Below are positions 36,635 to 46,879 of a DNA stretch of 64,000 nucleotides, piece by piece; positions within the stretch are counted from its first letter, which is position 1, and each line of letters opens with the position of its first letter. This stretch comes from Cohaesibacter intestini (GTDB taxonomy: Bacteria; Pseudomonadota; Alphaproteobacteria; Rhizobiales; Cohaesibacteraceae), in contig NZ_QODK01000006.1 in NCBI RefSeq assembly GCF_003324485.1, forward strand, positions 159,170 to 223,169, written 5' to 3'. The position numbers were made by a program, and so were the translations under genes. The notes under the pieces were generated by a model. The model was not told where the DNA came from, did not search any database, and saw only the letters and a program-made list of their open reading frames with translations.

Positions 36635-38760
36635 GATGGGTCAGTATCCACTTCAAGTATCAAGGCAACCACAGACGAACCGGAGACCTCCGTCGTTTCG
36701 TCGCGTGGCTCACGCTTTGGCGATTGGACCTGAAGTGCCGTGTCCACTGCTCTGACCCAGTGGTACCCTTCAGGATGTGGGGGCAGGACAACACTCGCAG
36801 CCACATTACTGCGATTGAAAATCAGGAAAACGACGTCGTCGTTGGTTTCGTAGGTCGGCGCTTCGGCACAGCAACGCAACGTGACGCAGATGCTCGACAG
36901 CCCCGGATCGCGCCATTGCAGCGGGAAGCCGGAAAAGTCGGTCCATCGCACGTCCGGCTGATCGTCTTCGGGCCGCTTGGCCCCATGAAGGAAGCGATCC
37001 TGTCGCAGCGTCTTGTGATCGCGGCGGAAATCCGACAGATAGGACACAAAGGCCTTCAGGTTGTCATCTGTCTTGTCCCAACTGACCCAGCCAATTTCAT
37101 TGTCCTGACAATAGGCATTGTTGTTGCCATGCTGGCTGTTGCCGATTTCGTCTCCGGCCAGCAACATCGGGGTGCCTTGAGAGAAGAAGAGCGTGGCGAT
37201 GAAATTGCGCTGGCGGCGGTGGCGGCGAGCATTGATGACCGGATCGTCGGTATCCCCTTCAAAGCCGCAATTGTCGCTGTAATTGGCCCCATGGCCATCC
37301 ATGTTGTTTTCGCCATTGGCCAGATTGTGCCGATTGTTGTATCGCACGATATCAGCCAGCGTGAAGCCGTCATGGGCAGAAATGAAGTTGACCGACGACC
37401 AAGCCCGACGCCCTGCCCGGTCAAACTTGTCCGCCGAGCCCAGCAAACGCGAGGCGAGATCCGGCGTGGTTTGCGGATCCCCTTTCCAATAACGGCGGGT
37501 GGTGTCGCGGTAGCTGTCATTCCATTCGGAAAATTCAGGCGGAAAGCCCCCCAGACGATAGCCACCCGGGCCGATGTCCCATGGTTCGGCAATCAGTTTG
37601 ACCTTTTGAAGCACCGGATCCTGCCGGATGGCATCAAGGAAACCGCCATAAAGGTCAAAGCCATGCTCTTCGCGGCAAACCGTAGTGGCAAGGTCAAACC
37701 TAAAGCCGTCAATGCCCATGCACTGAACCCAATAACGCAAGGAGTCGAGCACCATTCTCAACACATAGGGATGAGCCACATTGACCGTATTGCCTGTGCC
37801 GGTATCGTTGACATAATAGCGTGGCTGACCGGCGATCAGACGGTAATAGGAGGCGTTATCAAGACCACGGAAGGACAAGGTCGGGCCGTTCTGATTGCCT
37901 TCTGCCGTGTGGTTATAGACCACATCCAGATAGACCTTGATGCCAGATTCCTTGAGCCGCTGAACCATCGAGCGGAAGCCGAGAAGACCATTCGGCCCCA
38001 TATAGCGAGGTTCGAGGGCAAAGAATCCCGCGGTGTTGTAGCCCCAATAGTTTTTGAGGCCGCGATTGATCAGAAACTCGTCATCAATGAAGGCGTGAAC
38101 CGGCATGAGCTCAATCGCGGACACATTGAGCGAAAGCAAGTGGTCGATCATGGCATCGCTGCTCAAAGCTTCGTAGGTGCCGCGTATTTCTTCAGGCACT
38201 TGCGGATGCAACTTGGTCAGGCCTTTGACATGCGCCTCGTAGATCAGGTCTCTTCCGTTGATCGTCGCCGCTTCTGTCCGCAAAAACTGGTTCAGGGCCG
38301 GGTCGGAAACGACCGATTTTGGCACGCAACTGGCACTGTCGGCGGCCCCAAAGGTCAGATCACCGCCGGAGGCCCCTTTCTGGTAACCAAACAATGTGGC
38401 CGATGACGTCCACTTGCCATGCATCTCCCTTGTGTAGGGATCAAGCAGCAACTTGTTGGAATTGAACCGATGGCCCTGCTCTGGCGCATAAATGCCATGG
38501 GCGCGATAGCCGTAAAGCGTACCTGGCTTCAACCCCTCGACATAGGCGTGCCAGACCGGCCCCGTGCGCTCTGGCAAGGTGATACGATCAATCTCACGCC
38601 GCCCGTCGTCGGAAAAGAGACACAGGTCAATCTGACTGGCATTGGCAGAGAAGACGGCAAAGTTGGTGCCCTCTCCGTCGAAGTGAGCCCCCAAGGCATG
38701 GGGTTTGCCGCCAGAAATGTGGTATCGGGTGGAATGGTTGGTACGAATGGGACTACTCAC
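36631..38760 (-). CDS. glgX: Glycogen debranching enzyme (isoamylase type)
   Basis: 709 residues, GH13 subfamily 11. N-terminal CBM48/isoamylase N domain (about 20-120), then a TIM barrel with the four GH13 regions: DVVYNHTAE, the nucleophile in GFRFDLATT, the acid in LIAEPWDIGPGGY, and ISAHDGFTLADIVRYN. GlgX removes alpha-1,6 branches of 3-4 residues left on glycogen by GlgP. It overlaps malQ by 4 bases and glgA by 8 bases, so translation of the three is coupled. Confidence 0.95.
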   Translation of the reverse strand: MSSPIRTNHSTRYHISGGKPHALGAHFDGEGTNFAVFSANASQIDLCLFSDDGRREIDRITLPERTGPVWHAYVEGLKPGTLYGYRAHGIYAPEQGHRFNSNKLLLDPYTREMHGKWTSSATLFGYQKGASGGDLTFGAADSASCVPKSVVSDPALNQFLRTEAATINGRDLIYEAHVKGLTKLHPQVPEEIRGTYEALSSDAMIDHLLSLNVSAIELMPVHAFIDDEFLINRGLKNYWGYNTAGFFALEPRYMGPNGLLGFRSMVQRLKESGIKVYLDVVYNHTAEGNQNGPTLSFRGLDNASYYRLIAGQPRYYVNDTGTGNTVNVAHPYVLRMVLDSLRYWVQCMGIDGFRFDLATTVCREEHGFDLYGGFLDAIRQDPVLQKVKLIAEPWDIGPGGYRLGGFPPEFSEWNDSYRDTTRRYWKGDPQTTPDLASRLLGSADKFDRAGRRAWSSVNFISAHDGFTLADIVRYNNRHNLANGENNMDGHGANYSDNCGFEGDTDDPVINARRHRRQRNFIATLFFSQGTPMLLAGDEIGNSQHGNNNAYCQDNEIGWVSWDKTDDNLKAFVSYLSDFRRDHKTLRQDRFLHGAKRPEDDQPDVRWTDFSGFPLQWRDPGLSSICVTLRCCAEAPTYETNDDVVFLIFNRSNVAASVVLPPHPEGYHWVRAVDTALQVQSPKREPRDETTEVSGSSVVALILEVDTDPS

Positions 38761-40192
38761 GCATCAGGGATGAAAACAGTTTTTCATAGAGCGAAGCGGA
38801 TTGATCCCAGCCAACTTCCTGAGTCATCGCGCGCCGCATCATGGTCTTCCATTGTTTCGAATTGGAAAAGAGATCACAAGTCTTGTTGATCGCCTTGTCG
38901 AGGCTGTCAACTGTGATTGGAGAGAATTGCACACCGGTTGCACATTTTGTCGCCAGAGCGGCCTCATTGGCGTCTATCACCGTATCTGCCAGTCCGCCAG
39001 TGCGCGCCACGACAGGAATGGTGCCGTACCGCAAACCATAGAGCTGTGTCAGCCCACAAGGCTCAAAGCGCGATGGAATGAGGATCGCATCCGAGCCACC
39101 CTGCAACATGTGGGACAGATCCTCGTTATATCCGATCTCGACACCAATGGTACCGGGGAAGCGCTCCGCCATCGCCTTGAAGCCATTTTCCAGCCAATGA
39201 TCGCCAGATCCGAGCAAGGCCAGCCGAGCCCCGCGCTTGATGATCGTCGGGATCGTATCGAGGAGCAAATCCAGCCCTTTTTGCGACGTCAGACGCGAAA
39301 TCACGCAGAAAAGCGGCGCATCATCGTTGCTGCGCAGGCCAAATTTCTCTTCGATCCACATCTTGTTGGTGGCACGGTGTTTGAGGGACCGTGGACCATA
39401 GGTCTTGATCAGAGCCGGATCAGTCTCCGGATTCCAGGTATCGGTATCGATGCCGTTCAAAATACCGCTGAGGTGATTGCGACGCGATTGCAGCAATCCT
39501 TCAAGCCCCATACCGAACTCATGGGTCAACAACTCGGTTGCGTAAGTCGGACTGACGGTGGAGATCCTGTCGGCCAGAGCCAGCCCCCCCTTGAGGAAGC
39601 CGACCTTGTGCCAATATTCATACCCGTCGATATTGAACAGCCCCTCAGACAGCCCAAGTGGCCCGCGCACCGATGAATCGAACAGGCCTTGGAAAGCAAT
39701 ATTGTGAATGGTCATGACCACCGGCGGTGCTGACCGCCCAGACTGGCTGAGATAGACGGGAACCAGTCCCGCCTGCCAGTCGTGGGCATTGATCACGTCT
39801 GGCTTCCAGCCGCCAATGCCGTCGAGCCCGATCTTGGCGCCAATCAACGAGAGAGCCCCAAAACGGATGGCATTGTCCTCCCAATCCTCACCATTCGGAT
39901 TGAGATAAATCGAACCGGGACGGTCAAACAAATGTGCTGCCTCCAAAAGCAGCATATTCAGCCCCTTGGCACGCACGGCATGGACACGGGCGGGGCCGCC
40001 GAACAGGTCATCCAGTTCGATCAGCACTTCACCCTTGTCGAGCCATTTGTCAAAGGCCGGATAGGCGGGCACCAGAATGCGAACGTCATGGTCAAGAGCC
40101 TCAAGGGCCTTTGGAACCGATCCGATCACATCCGCCAAACCGCCCGTCTTAACGAAGGGCGCACATTCGGAGGCAACAAAAAGTACGTTCAT
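38753..40192 (-). CDS. glgA: Glycogen synthase (ADP-glucose)
   Basis: 479 residues, GT5 family. ADP-glucose-binding motif KTGGLADV at residues 15-22, NAHDWQAGLVP near 140, IHNIAFQG near 165, the second-lobe loop ISRLTSQKGLDLL near 300, and SRFEPCGLTQLYGLRYG with the catalytic Glu near 375. It extends alpha-1,4-glucan chains from ADP-glucose supplied by GlgC, whose stop codon directly abuts the glgA start. Typical length and start. Confidence 0.96.
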   Translation of the reverse strand: MNVLFVASECAPFVKTGGLADVIGSVPKALEALDHDVRILVPAYPAFDKWLDKGEVLIELDDLFGGPARVHAVRAKGLNMLLLEAAHLFDRPGSIYLNPNGEDWEDNAIRFGALSLIGAKIGLDGIGGWKPDVINAHDWQAGLVPVYLSQSGRSAPPVVMTIHNIAFQGLFDSSVRGPLGLSEGLFNIDGYEYWHKVGFLKGGLALADRISTVSPTYATELLTHEFGMGLEGLLQSRRNHLSGILNGIDTDTWNPETDPALIKTYGPRSLKHRATNKMWIEEKFGLRSNDDAPLFCVISRLTSQKGLDLLLDTIPTIIKRGARLALLGSGDHWLENGFKAMAERFPGTIGVEIGYNEDLSHMLQGGSDAILIPSRFEPCGLTQLYGLRYGTIPVVARTGGLADTVIDANEAALATKCATGVQFSPITVDSLDKAINKTCDLFSNSKQWKTMMRRAMTQEVGWDQSASLYEKLFSSLMRE

Positions 40193-41458
40193 TTACAGAT
40201 CCAGTTTATCAATCATCTGCTGGGTGATGAGGCAAATTCCCTTATCGGTGCGGCGGAAACGCTTGGCATCAAGTTCAGGGTCTTCACCGACAACGAGCCC
40301 GGCCGGAATTTTTACATCGCGGTCAATCACGACATTTTTCAATTGAGCTTTTCGGTTGATCTCAACATAGGGCAGCGCCACAACGCCGCTGATCTTTGAA
40401 TAGGAGTGCGCCTTGACGCCGGTAAACAGCAGACAACGGTTGAGCGCAGAACCGGAAATGATGCAGCCACCGGACACCATGGAGGAGACAGCCTGACCAC
40501 GGCGGCCTTCTTCATCGTGGATGAATTTGGCGGGTGGGGTCAGTTCCTGATGGGTCCAGATCGGCCAATTGTTATCATAAATATCAAGCTCTGGAATGAA
40601 GTCGGTCAGGTCAATGTTGGCTTCCCAGAAAGCATCAATCGTGCCCACATCGCGCCAATATGGCTTTTGCTCAAGGCCGGACCGGATGCAGGAGCGGCTG
40701 AAGGGATGCGCCACGGCCTTGCCATGCTTGACGAGGCGCGGAATGATATCCTTGCCGAAATCATTGTTGGTATCCGGGCGGGAAGCTTCCTCACGCAAAA
40801 TCTCATAAAGAAACTTGGATTCAAAGACATAGATACCCATCGACGCCAATGCACGGGTCGGGTCACCGGGCATATGAGGCGGATTGGCAGGTTTTTCCAA
40901 GAATTCAAGAATGCGGTCATTCTCGTCAACCTTCATCACCCCGAAAGCTGTGGCATCTTCCAGAGGCACCTCGATCGAGCCAACAGTCACATCGGCACCA
41001 GACTCCACATGCTGGCGAACCATCAATGCATAATCCTGTTTGTAGATGTGATCGCCCGCCAGAATAACGATATATTTGTCGCCGTAGCTCTCGAGAATAT
41101 CGATATTCTGATAGATCGCGTCGGACGTGCCCTTATACCAGGCTTCCGTGTCCATGCGTTGGGAGGCTGGCAATATATCGAGATATTCGTTGCGTTCCTC
41201 ACGGAAGAAGCTCCAGCCGCGTTGCAAATGGCGGATAAGGCTGTGGGCTTTGTATTGGGTTGCCACGCCAATGCGGCGAATGCCGGAATTGACCGCATTT
41301 GACAGGGCAAAGTCGATAATTCTGCTTTTGCCGCCAAAATACATTGCAGGCTTTGACCGTTTCTCTGTCAATTCCTGCAGGCGGCTTCCCTTGCCTCCGG
41401 CCAGAATGAAGGCCATCGACTGGTTTGCAAGTCTTGAAGTCTCGCGATCTAATTTCAT
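40193..41458 (-). CDS. glgC: Glucose-1-phosphate adenylyltransferase
   Basis: 421 residues from the ATG at 41458 (GGGAGG ribosome site), which gives the normal length; the open frame runs on upstream to 41725 but overlaps glgB. Nucleotidyltransferase motif [21 protein letters not shown] near residue 18, [12 protein letters not shown] near 160, the glucose-1-phosphate site [13 protein letters not shown] near 180, and a C-terminal left-handed beta-helix. It makes ADP-glucose from ATP and glucose 1-phosphate, the controlled entry step of glycogen synthesis, normally activated by glycolytic intermediates. It lies 58 bases after glgB. Confidence 0.96.
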   Translation of the reverse strand: MKLDRETSRLANQSMAFILAGGKGSRLQELTEKRSKPAMYFGGKSRIIDFALSNAVNSGIRRIGVATQYKAHSLIRHLQRGWSFFREERNEYLDILPASQRMDTEAWYKGTSDAIYQNIDILESYGDKYIVILAGDHIYKQDYALMVRQHVESGADVTVGSIEVPLEDATAFGVMKVDENDRILEFLEKPANPPHMPGDPTRALASMGIYVFESKFLYEILREEASRPDTNNDFGKDIIPRLVKHGKAVAHPFSRSCIRSGLEQKPYWRDVGTIDAFWEANIDLTDFIPELDIYDNNWPIWTHQELTPPAKFIHDEEGRRGQAVSSMVSGGCIISGSALNRCLLFTGVKAHSYSKISGVVALPYVEINRKAQLKNVVIDRDVKIPAGLVVGEDPELDAKRFRRTDKGICLITQQMIDKLDL

Positions 41459-41516
41459 GGCAACCTCCCTAGAACTTATCCTGTGTCGGCGGGACATCAG
41501 GCCTTTTGAATGAACG

Positions 41517-43718
41517 TCATGCTCTTTCGAGCTGGAAATAGAGTGTTGAAAGTGGTGGCAGGAACACAGACAGAGACACGTCACGTCCATGGAACGGGAC
41601 ATCCTCGGTTTCTGCAGCGCCCATATTTCCGCGGCCCTCCCCGGCATATGCGGAAGCATCTGTATTGAGAATTTCAAGCCAGCGACCGCGATGCGGCACG
41701 CCGATCCGGTAGTTTTCCCGTTCAACCGGGGTCATGTTGCAAATGACCAGCACGGGGGCATCCCCCTCTTCCCCCCGACGAATCCAGGCAAAGACGGAAT
41801 CGGCATGTGCATTCGCCTCAATCCATTCAAAGCCTTCTGGCTTGCAATCGAAGCGATGAAGTGCAGGCACCTCGCAATAGACCCGGTTCAGGTCACGCAC
41901 CAGAGACTGGACCCCATGCTGGAAGTCATGATTGAGCAAATGCCAATCGAGGCTCTTGTCGTGGTTCCATTCCTCGCCTTGCGCAAACTCGCCGCCCATG
42001 AAGAGCAGCTTTTTGCCCGGATGTGCCCACATGAAGCCGTAATAGGCGCGCAGGTTGGCAAACTGGTCCGACGGATAGCCCGGCATCCGGTTCAGCAAGG
42101 ACCCCTTGCCATGCACCACTTCATCGTGGCTCAACGGCAGAATGAAGTTTTCCGAGAAGGCATAGTGCAGGCCAAAGGTCATGTCGTGGTGGTGATATCT
42201 GCGATGAACTGGATCGTGCGCCATGTAACGCAGCGTGTCATTCATCCAGCCCATATTCCACTTGAAGCCAAAACCAAGCCCGCCATAGGAGGTCGGTTGA
42301 CTGACCCCCGGAAAGGCGGTGGATTCTTCAGCCACAGTCATGATGCCTTCGGCTTCCCGATAGGCGATTTCATTCATGTTGCGCAGGAAATCAATGGCTT
42401 CGTAATTCTCGCGTCCGCCATCCTTGTTGGGCACCCATTCGCCTTCCTTGCGCGAATAGTCACGATAGAGCATCGAGGCCACGGCATCCACGCGCAGGCC
42501 ATCAATGTGATATTCCTTAAGCCAATACAGCGCATTGGCGGCGAGGAAATTGGCCACTTCCTTGCGGCCGTAATTGTAAACCAGCGTGTTCCAATCGGGA
42601 TGGAAGCCTTCGCGGCGGTCTTCATGCTCATAAAGAGCAGTGCCATCAAAGCGTCCCAATCCATGATCATCTTCGGGGAAGTGGCCGGGCACCCAGTCGA
42701 TCAAGACACCGATATCTGCTGCGTGGCAGGCTTCGATGAAGGCGCGGAATTCTTCCAATGTACCGTGACGGATGGTTGGCGCATACATACCAACCGGCTG
42801 ATAGCCCCAAGACCCATCGAACGGAAATTCAGAAATTGGCAAAAGCTCGATATGAGTGAAGCCCATATCCTTGACATAACCAACCAGATCGTGGGCCAGC
42901 TCATGATAAGACAAGGGTCGGTTGCCTTCTTCGGTTACCCGTTTCCAGCTACCCAGATGGACCTCATAGATCGAAATCGGTTTATCGATGCTGTTGAGCG
43001 CGCCGCGTTTGCTCATCCACGCACCGTCCTGCCAGTCATGGCCATTCAGCTTGCGCACGACCGATGCGGTACGAGGGGGATGCTCTGACCCGAAGCCGAC
43101 GGGATCAGCCTTCAGAGGAACAAGATGCCCCTGTCGGTTGAGCAGTTCATATTTGTAGGATTCCCCATCCTCAATGCCGGGAATAAAGATCTCCCAGACA
43201 CCAGTGCCGCCTCTATGGCGCATCTGGTGTCGACGACCATCCCAACCATTGAAGTTACCCACGACGGATACGCGGCGGGCATTGGGGGCCCAAACAGCAA
43301 AGTGCGTACCTTCGACCCCTTCATGGGTCGTGACATGGGCACCAAGCACTTGCCACAGGGCTTGATGCGTCCCCTCGCCCAGCAGATATTCATCAAGCTC
43401 ACCGATGTAAGGTCCGAACCGGTAAGGGTCCTCTTGCGTCCAGACATGCTGATCCTTGGTGATCCGATATTTGTAGGCAAAGGGTGCGGACCGGTCCTCG
43501 ATGACAGCGGAGAACAGATCAGGAGCATCCTTGTCCCGTTCGAGCTGGGCGATCAGTTCGCCCGTCTCGTGATCGATGGCATCGACGTGCCAAGCACCGG
43601 GGAAAAAGGCCCGTATAACAGGCTTGTCCCCCACATGATGCAGGCCGAGAATGGAAAAAGGATCGCTGTGAGCTCCGCTCTGAATGGCGAGCGCATCGCG
43701 CTTGGAGATGTTGGTCAT
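41517..43718 (-). CDS. glgB: 1,4-alpha-glucan branching enzyme
   Basis: 733 residues from the ATG at 43718 (GGGAGAGG ribosome site). Two N-terminal CBM48-type domains (about 15-110 and 120-215, [20 protein letters not shown]), then a GH13_9 barrel with catalytic regions [13 protein letters not shown] (nucleophile Asp), [11 protein letters not shown] (acid Glu) and [16 protein letters not shown] (Asp), and a C-terminal beta domain. It cuts alpha-1,4 chains and re-attaches them by alpha-1,6 bonds. Located between glgP (227 bases) and glgC (58 bases). Confidence 0.96.
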   Translation of the reverse strand: MTNISKRDALAIQSGAHSDPFSILGLHHVGDKPVIRAFFPGAWHVDAIDHETGELIAQLERDKDAPDLFSAVIEDRSAPFAYKYRITKDQHVWTQEDPYRFGPYIGELDEYLLGEGTHQALWQVLGAHVTTHEGVEGTHFAVWAPNARRVSVVGNFNGWDGRRHQMRHRGGTGVWEIFIPGIEDGESYKYELLNRQGHLVPLKADPVGFGSEHPPRTASVVRKLNGHDWQDGAWMSKRGALNSIDKPISIYEVHLGSWKRVTEEGNRPLSYHELAHDLVGYVKDMGFTHIELLPISEFPFDGSWGYQPVGMYAPTIRHGTLEEFRAFIEACHAADIGVLIDWVPGHFPEDDHGLGRFDGTALYEHEDRREGFHPDWNTLVYNYGRKEVANFLAANALYWLKEYHIDGLRVDAVASMLYRDYSRKEGEWVPNKDGGRENYEAIDFLRNMNEIAYREAEGIMTVAEESTAFPGVSQPTSYGGLGFGFKWNMGWMNDTLRYMAHDPVHRRYHHHDMTFGLHYAFSENFILPLSHDEVVHGKGSLLNRMPGYPSDQFANLRAYYGFMWAHPGKKLLFMGGEFAQGEEWNHDKSLDWHLLNHDFQHGVQSLVRDLNRVYCEVPALHRFDCKPEGFEWIEANAHADSVFAWIRRGEEGDAPVLVICNMTPVERENYRIGVPHRGRWLEILNTDASAYAGEGRGNMGAAETEDVPFHGRDVSLSVFLPPLSTLYFQLERA

Positions 43719-43945
43719 GATATTGCCTCTCCCGATATTTTCTTTCAGGCTAGAGCAAATCGATGCGAATTGAAACCAGCCGAACGCACCTATCCCTTTG
43801 TTTAAGCGCGAATTCTTTTCTTTTAGGGCAGGAAAGCGATGCAAGTCAGGCTTGTGTCTCTTTGAGAGTAGGCCGCCGACCGATCAAGACACCCGGTTTG
43901 CCCATGAAAGAGCTCCGGATGTCCACTGCCATCAAAGACCCGCCA

Positions 43946-46327
43946 TTATAGCAATGACTTGGCGTCCCAGATATCCTTGGCATATCCCTGAATGGTGCGA
44001 TCAGAAGAGAACCAGCCGACATTGGCGGTATTGAGAATTGCCATTTTGGTCCAGGTCTTTGCGTCCCTGAAGGTTGCATCAACCTTGCGCTGCGTTTTGA
44101 AATAGTCATCAAAATCGCAAGTCACCATGAAATAGTCATTCTCATACATCAAGTGTACGATGGATGCGTAGCGATGGGGCTCCTCTGGCGAGAAGACACC
44201 ACTGGCAATCTGATTGAGCACACGATAGAGGCGCGGGCTGGCTTCGATTGCCTTGCGCGAATAGTCATGCTCCTTGCGACGCTCAACCACTTCCTCTGCC
44301 GTCAAACCGCACAGGAAGAAATTCTTGGCCCCGACATGGTCGCGGATTTCGACGTTGGCACCATCCAATGTACCGATGGTCAGCGCTCCATTGAGAGCAA
44401 ATTTCATGTTGCCCGTACCGGACGCTTCCTTGCCGGCGGTAGAGATCTGTTCGGACAGGTCGGATGCCGGGATCAGGATTTCGGCCATGGTCACATTATA
44501 GTTGGCCGGGAAGACAATCTGCAGATAGTCCTTGGTCACCGGATCATTGTTGATCACCTTGGCCACATCGTTGATCAAGTGAATGATCTGCTTGGCAACA
44601 GCGTAGCCCGGTGCGGCTTTACCGCCGAAGACCTTGACGCGCGGGGTCCAGTTCTTCTTTGGACTTTCCTTGATCTCGTTCCAGTAAGCGATCGCTTCAA
44701 GCAAGTTCATCAACTGACGCTTATATTCATGGATACGCTTGACCTGCACGTCGAGCATGGCATCGGGGTTGATGGTGGCATCGGTCTGATCACCGAGCCA
44801 GGCGATGAAGCGTTCCTTGTTCTGGCGCTTGGCCGCCATGAAGCGGGCCTGAAACTCGGAATCATCGGCATGACGGGCGAGTTTTTCAAGTTGCTCAAGA
44901 TCGTTCGGCCAATCGTTGCCGATGGTGGAATTGATCAGGTTGCGCAGAGGCTTATTGCAGGAATAGAGCCAACGGCGAGGCGTAATGCCGTTGGTTTCGT
45001 TGATGATACGGCTCGGATACACCTTGTGAAGGTCCTGGAAGACAGTCTGTTTGACCAGCTCGGTATGAAGGGCCGACACGCCATTGACATTGTGCGCCAT
45101 GATGAAGGCCAACTCGCCCATATTGACGTTGCCATTGTTGATGATGCGGATGTCAGAGCCGGTTTCCTTCAGATGATCTTCCTGAATGATTTCGATGATC
45201 CGATAATGCCTCGGCAAGATGCGGGCAAACAAATATTCCGGCCAACGCTCCAGAGCCTCCGGCAACAGGGTATGGTTGGTATAGCCAAGACACTTGCGGG
45301 CTATCTTGATCGCCTGATGGATTTCAATGCCATGGATATCACTCAGCAAACGGACCAATTCCGGACCAGCGATGGCTGGGTGGGTGTCGTTGAGCTGGAT
45401 CGCTGCCTTTTCTGGCAATTTTTCCAGATCTTCGTTGGTTGAAAGATAGCGACGGATCAAGTCCTGAATGGACGCAGCCGTGAAGAAATATTCCTGCTTC
45501 AGACGCAGTTCCTTGCCGCTTTCGGTGGTATCGTCCGGGTACAGAACACGAGAAATGGTTCGAGCCAAGGCTTCTGGCGCACTGGCAGCTAGAAAGTCAC
45601 CGCGGTTGAAGCTGGCAAGATCGAACTTGCGGGTCGGTTTTGCTGACCAGAGGCGCAAAGTGTTGCACCAGTTGGCCTGCCAGCCAAGGGTTGGCGCATC
45701 AAAAGCCGAGGCGCGCACGGTTTCTGCCGGGTACCAGACGGTGCGCCCGTCGGTTTCGCTGACGTGCCCCCCAAAGCCGATGACATAGGATACTTCGGGG
45801 CGTTCAAACTCCCAGACATTGCGCTGGGCAAGCCATCCTTCCGCCGTTTCGACCTGACGGCCATCGTCGAAGGCCTGCTCGAACAGGCCATGCTCATAGC
45901 GGATCCCATAGCCATGGGCCGGAATGCCGAGCGTGGAAAGGGAATCCAGAAAACAGGCTGCAAGACGCCCCAGACCACCATTGCCGAGCGCCGCATCGGG
46001 TTCCTCGGAAACGATCTGGTCATAGTCCTGACCCATATCCTGCATGGCATCGCGCGCAACATCTTCAAAGCCCAGATTGATCGCGACATCCTCGACCAAA
46101 CGTCCGATCAGGAATTCCATCGAGAGATAATAGACACGCTTGGCATTGGAATCGTAGGTTTTGCGGGTGCTGTCGAACCAGGGAACAACGACCATATCAC
46201 GCAGAGCAAGAGACAGCGCCATCCGCCAGTCGTAACGGATCGCATGCTCGGGGTCCTTTCCGAGAGAATATTTCAAATGACGAAGAATTTGTTCTTTCAT
46301 TTTGATCTGGAAAATCTTGGTCGGCAT
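43946..46327 (-). CDS. glgP: Glycogen phosphorylase
   Basis: 793 residues, GT35. YLSMEFLIGRLVEDVA near residue 68, ALGNGGLGRLAACFLDSL near 115, and the PLP site EASGTGNMKFALNGALTIG near 650 with the Schiff-base lysine. It releases glucose 1-phosphate from glycogen ends using phosphate, stopping near branch points. First gene of the glgP-glgB-glgC-glgA-glgX-malQ series. The start at 46327 has only a weak ribosome site; Met10 (46300) is possible. Unusually, breakdown and synthesis genes share one unit, so the pathway direction must be set mostly at enzyme level. Confidence 0.95.
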   Translation of the reverse strand: MPTKIFQIKMKEQILRHLKYSLGKDPEHAIRYDWRMALSLALRDMVVVPWFDSTRKTYDSNAKRVYYLSMEFLIGRLVEDVAINLGFEDVARDAMQDMGQDYDQIVSEEPDAALGNGGLGRLAACFLDSLSTLGIPAHGYGIRYEHGLFEQAFDDGRQVETAEGWLAQRNVWEFERPEVSYVIGFGGHVSETDGRTVWYPAETVRASAFDAPTLGWQANWCNTLRLWSAKPTRKFDLASFNRGDFLAASAPEALARTISRVLYPDDTTESGKELRLKQEYFFTAASIQDLIRRYLSTNEDLEKLPEKAAIQLNDTHPAIAGPELVRLLSDIHGIEIHQAIKIARKCLGYTNHTLLPEALERWPEYLFARILPRHYRIIEIIQEDHLKETGSDIRIINNGNVNMGELAFIMAHNVNGVSALHTELVKQTVFQDLHKVYPSRIINETNGITPRRWLYSCNKPLRNLINSTIGNDWPNDLEQLEKLARHADDSEFQARFMAAKRQNKERFIAWLGDQTDATINPDAMLDVQVKRIHEYKRQLMNLLEAIAYWNEIKESPKKNWTPRVKVFGGKAAPGYAVAKQIIHLINDVAKVINNDPVTKDYLQIVFPANYNVTMAEILIPASDLSEQISTAGKEASGTGNMKFALNGALTIGTLDGANVEIRDHVGAKNFFLCGLTAEEVVERRKEHDYSRKAIEASPRLYRVLNQIASGVFSPEEPHRYASIVHLMYENDYFMVTCDFDDYFKTQRKVDATFRDAKTWTKMAILNTANVGWFSSDRTIQGYAKDIWDAKSLL

Positions 46328-46821
46328 GAGATGGCTTGTCCATTCTTAGTTCAAGGCCACAAGGGTCAAGAACAGGATTGCAAAATCACTTCCACGAAGT
46401 GCATCTAAATTATGGCGTTTGCCCGGAGCGGCACCGTTGAGACGGACGTGATACCCATTGCCCCGGAGCGGAAAAATCTGAAGGCGTCCCGGCTGCAAAA
46501 CCTAACCCAAGGATGTTTCAAATTTCTTTTCGTCAGCTATAGACCCTTCATATGTCGAAGACATTTTGAAGCAGGCCCTTTTCGGTTTTGCGCACGTTAA
46601 ATATGATTTCTAGGCGAATTATATAGATCCGTCCATGGGTTGACGCCGCTATTCAGCGCGAAAGCAATGGATTTTGCTTACTAGACGAATGGTTTATGCA
46701 ATTGCACAGTCGAACTGCCCGTTTTTTAATCAATTTCCCACCCCAAATTCGGCAGGAAATCTGGCTCTCCACCCAAGGTGCGTCAACGTGTCACGCGCGA
46801 AATATCAATGATTCTCGCGAC
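46328..46821. other. Intergenic region upstream of the glycogen operon
   Basis: About 490 bases between glgP and the pgm-like gene, AT-rich at 46500-46720, without a credible gene. It should hold the promoter of the glycogen operon. No EcfG-type or other consensus promoter was identified with confidence. Confidence 0.5.
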
Positions 46822-46851
46822 AAAAAGAAAGGTGGCCCAGAAGGACCACCT
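46822..46851 (-). terminator. Intrinsic terminator after the phosphoglucomutase gene
   Basis: Stem 46830-46838 / 46843-46851 (one G-T pair), followed on the minus strand by TTTCTTTTTG. Confidence 0.75.
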
Positions 46852-46879
46852 CGCGCGTGTCTGGTTCCCTTGGTCATGC

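Noticed and set aside
36724..38406. A 560-codon plus-strand frame antisense to glgX.
   Set aside because: Same reason: shadow of a highly conserved enzyme with all catalytic motifs on the other strand.
41589..43088. A 499-codon plus-strand frame antisense to glgB.
   Set aside because: No family or start signal; glgB on the minus strand explains the region.
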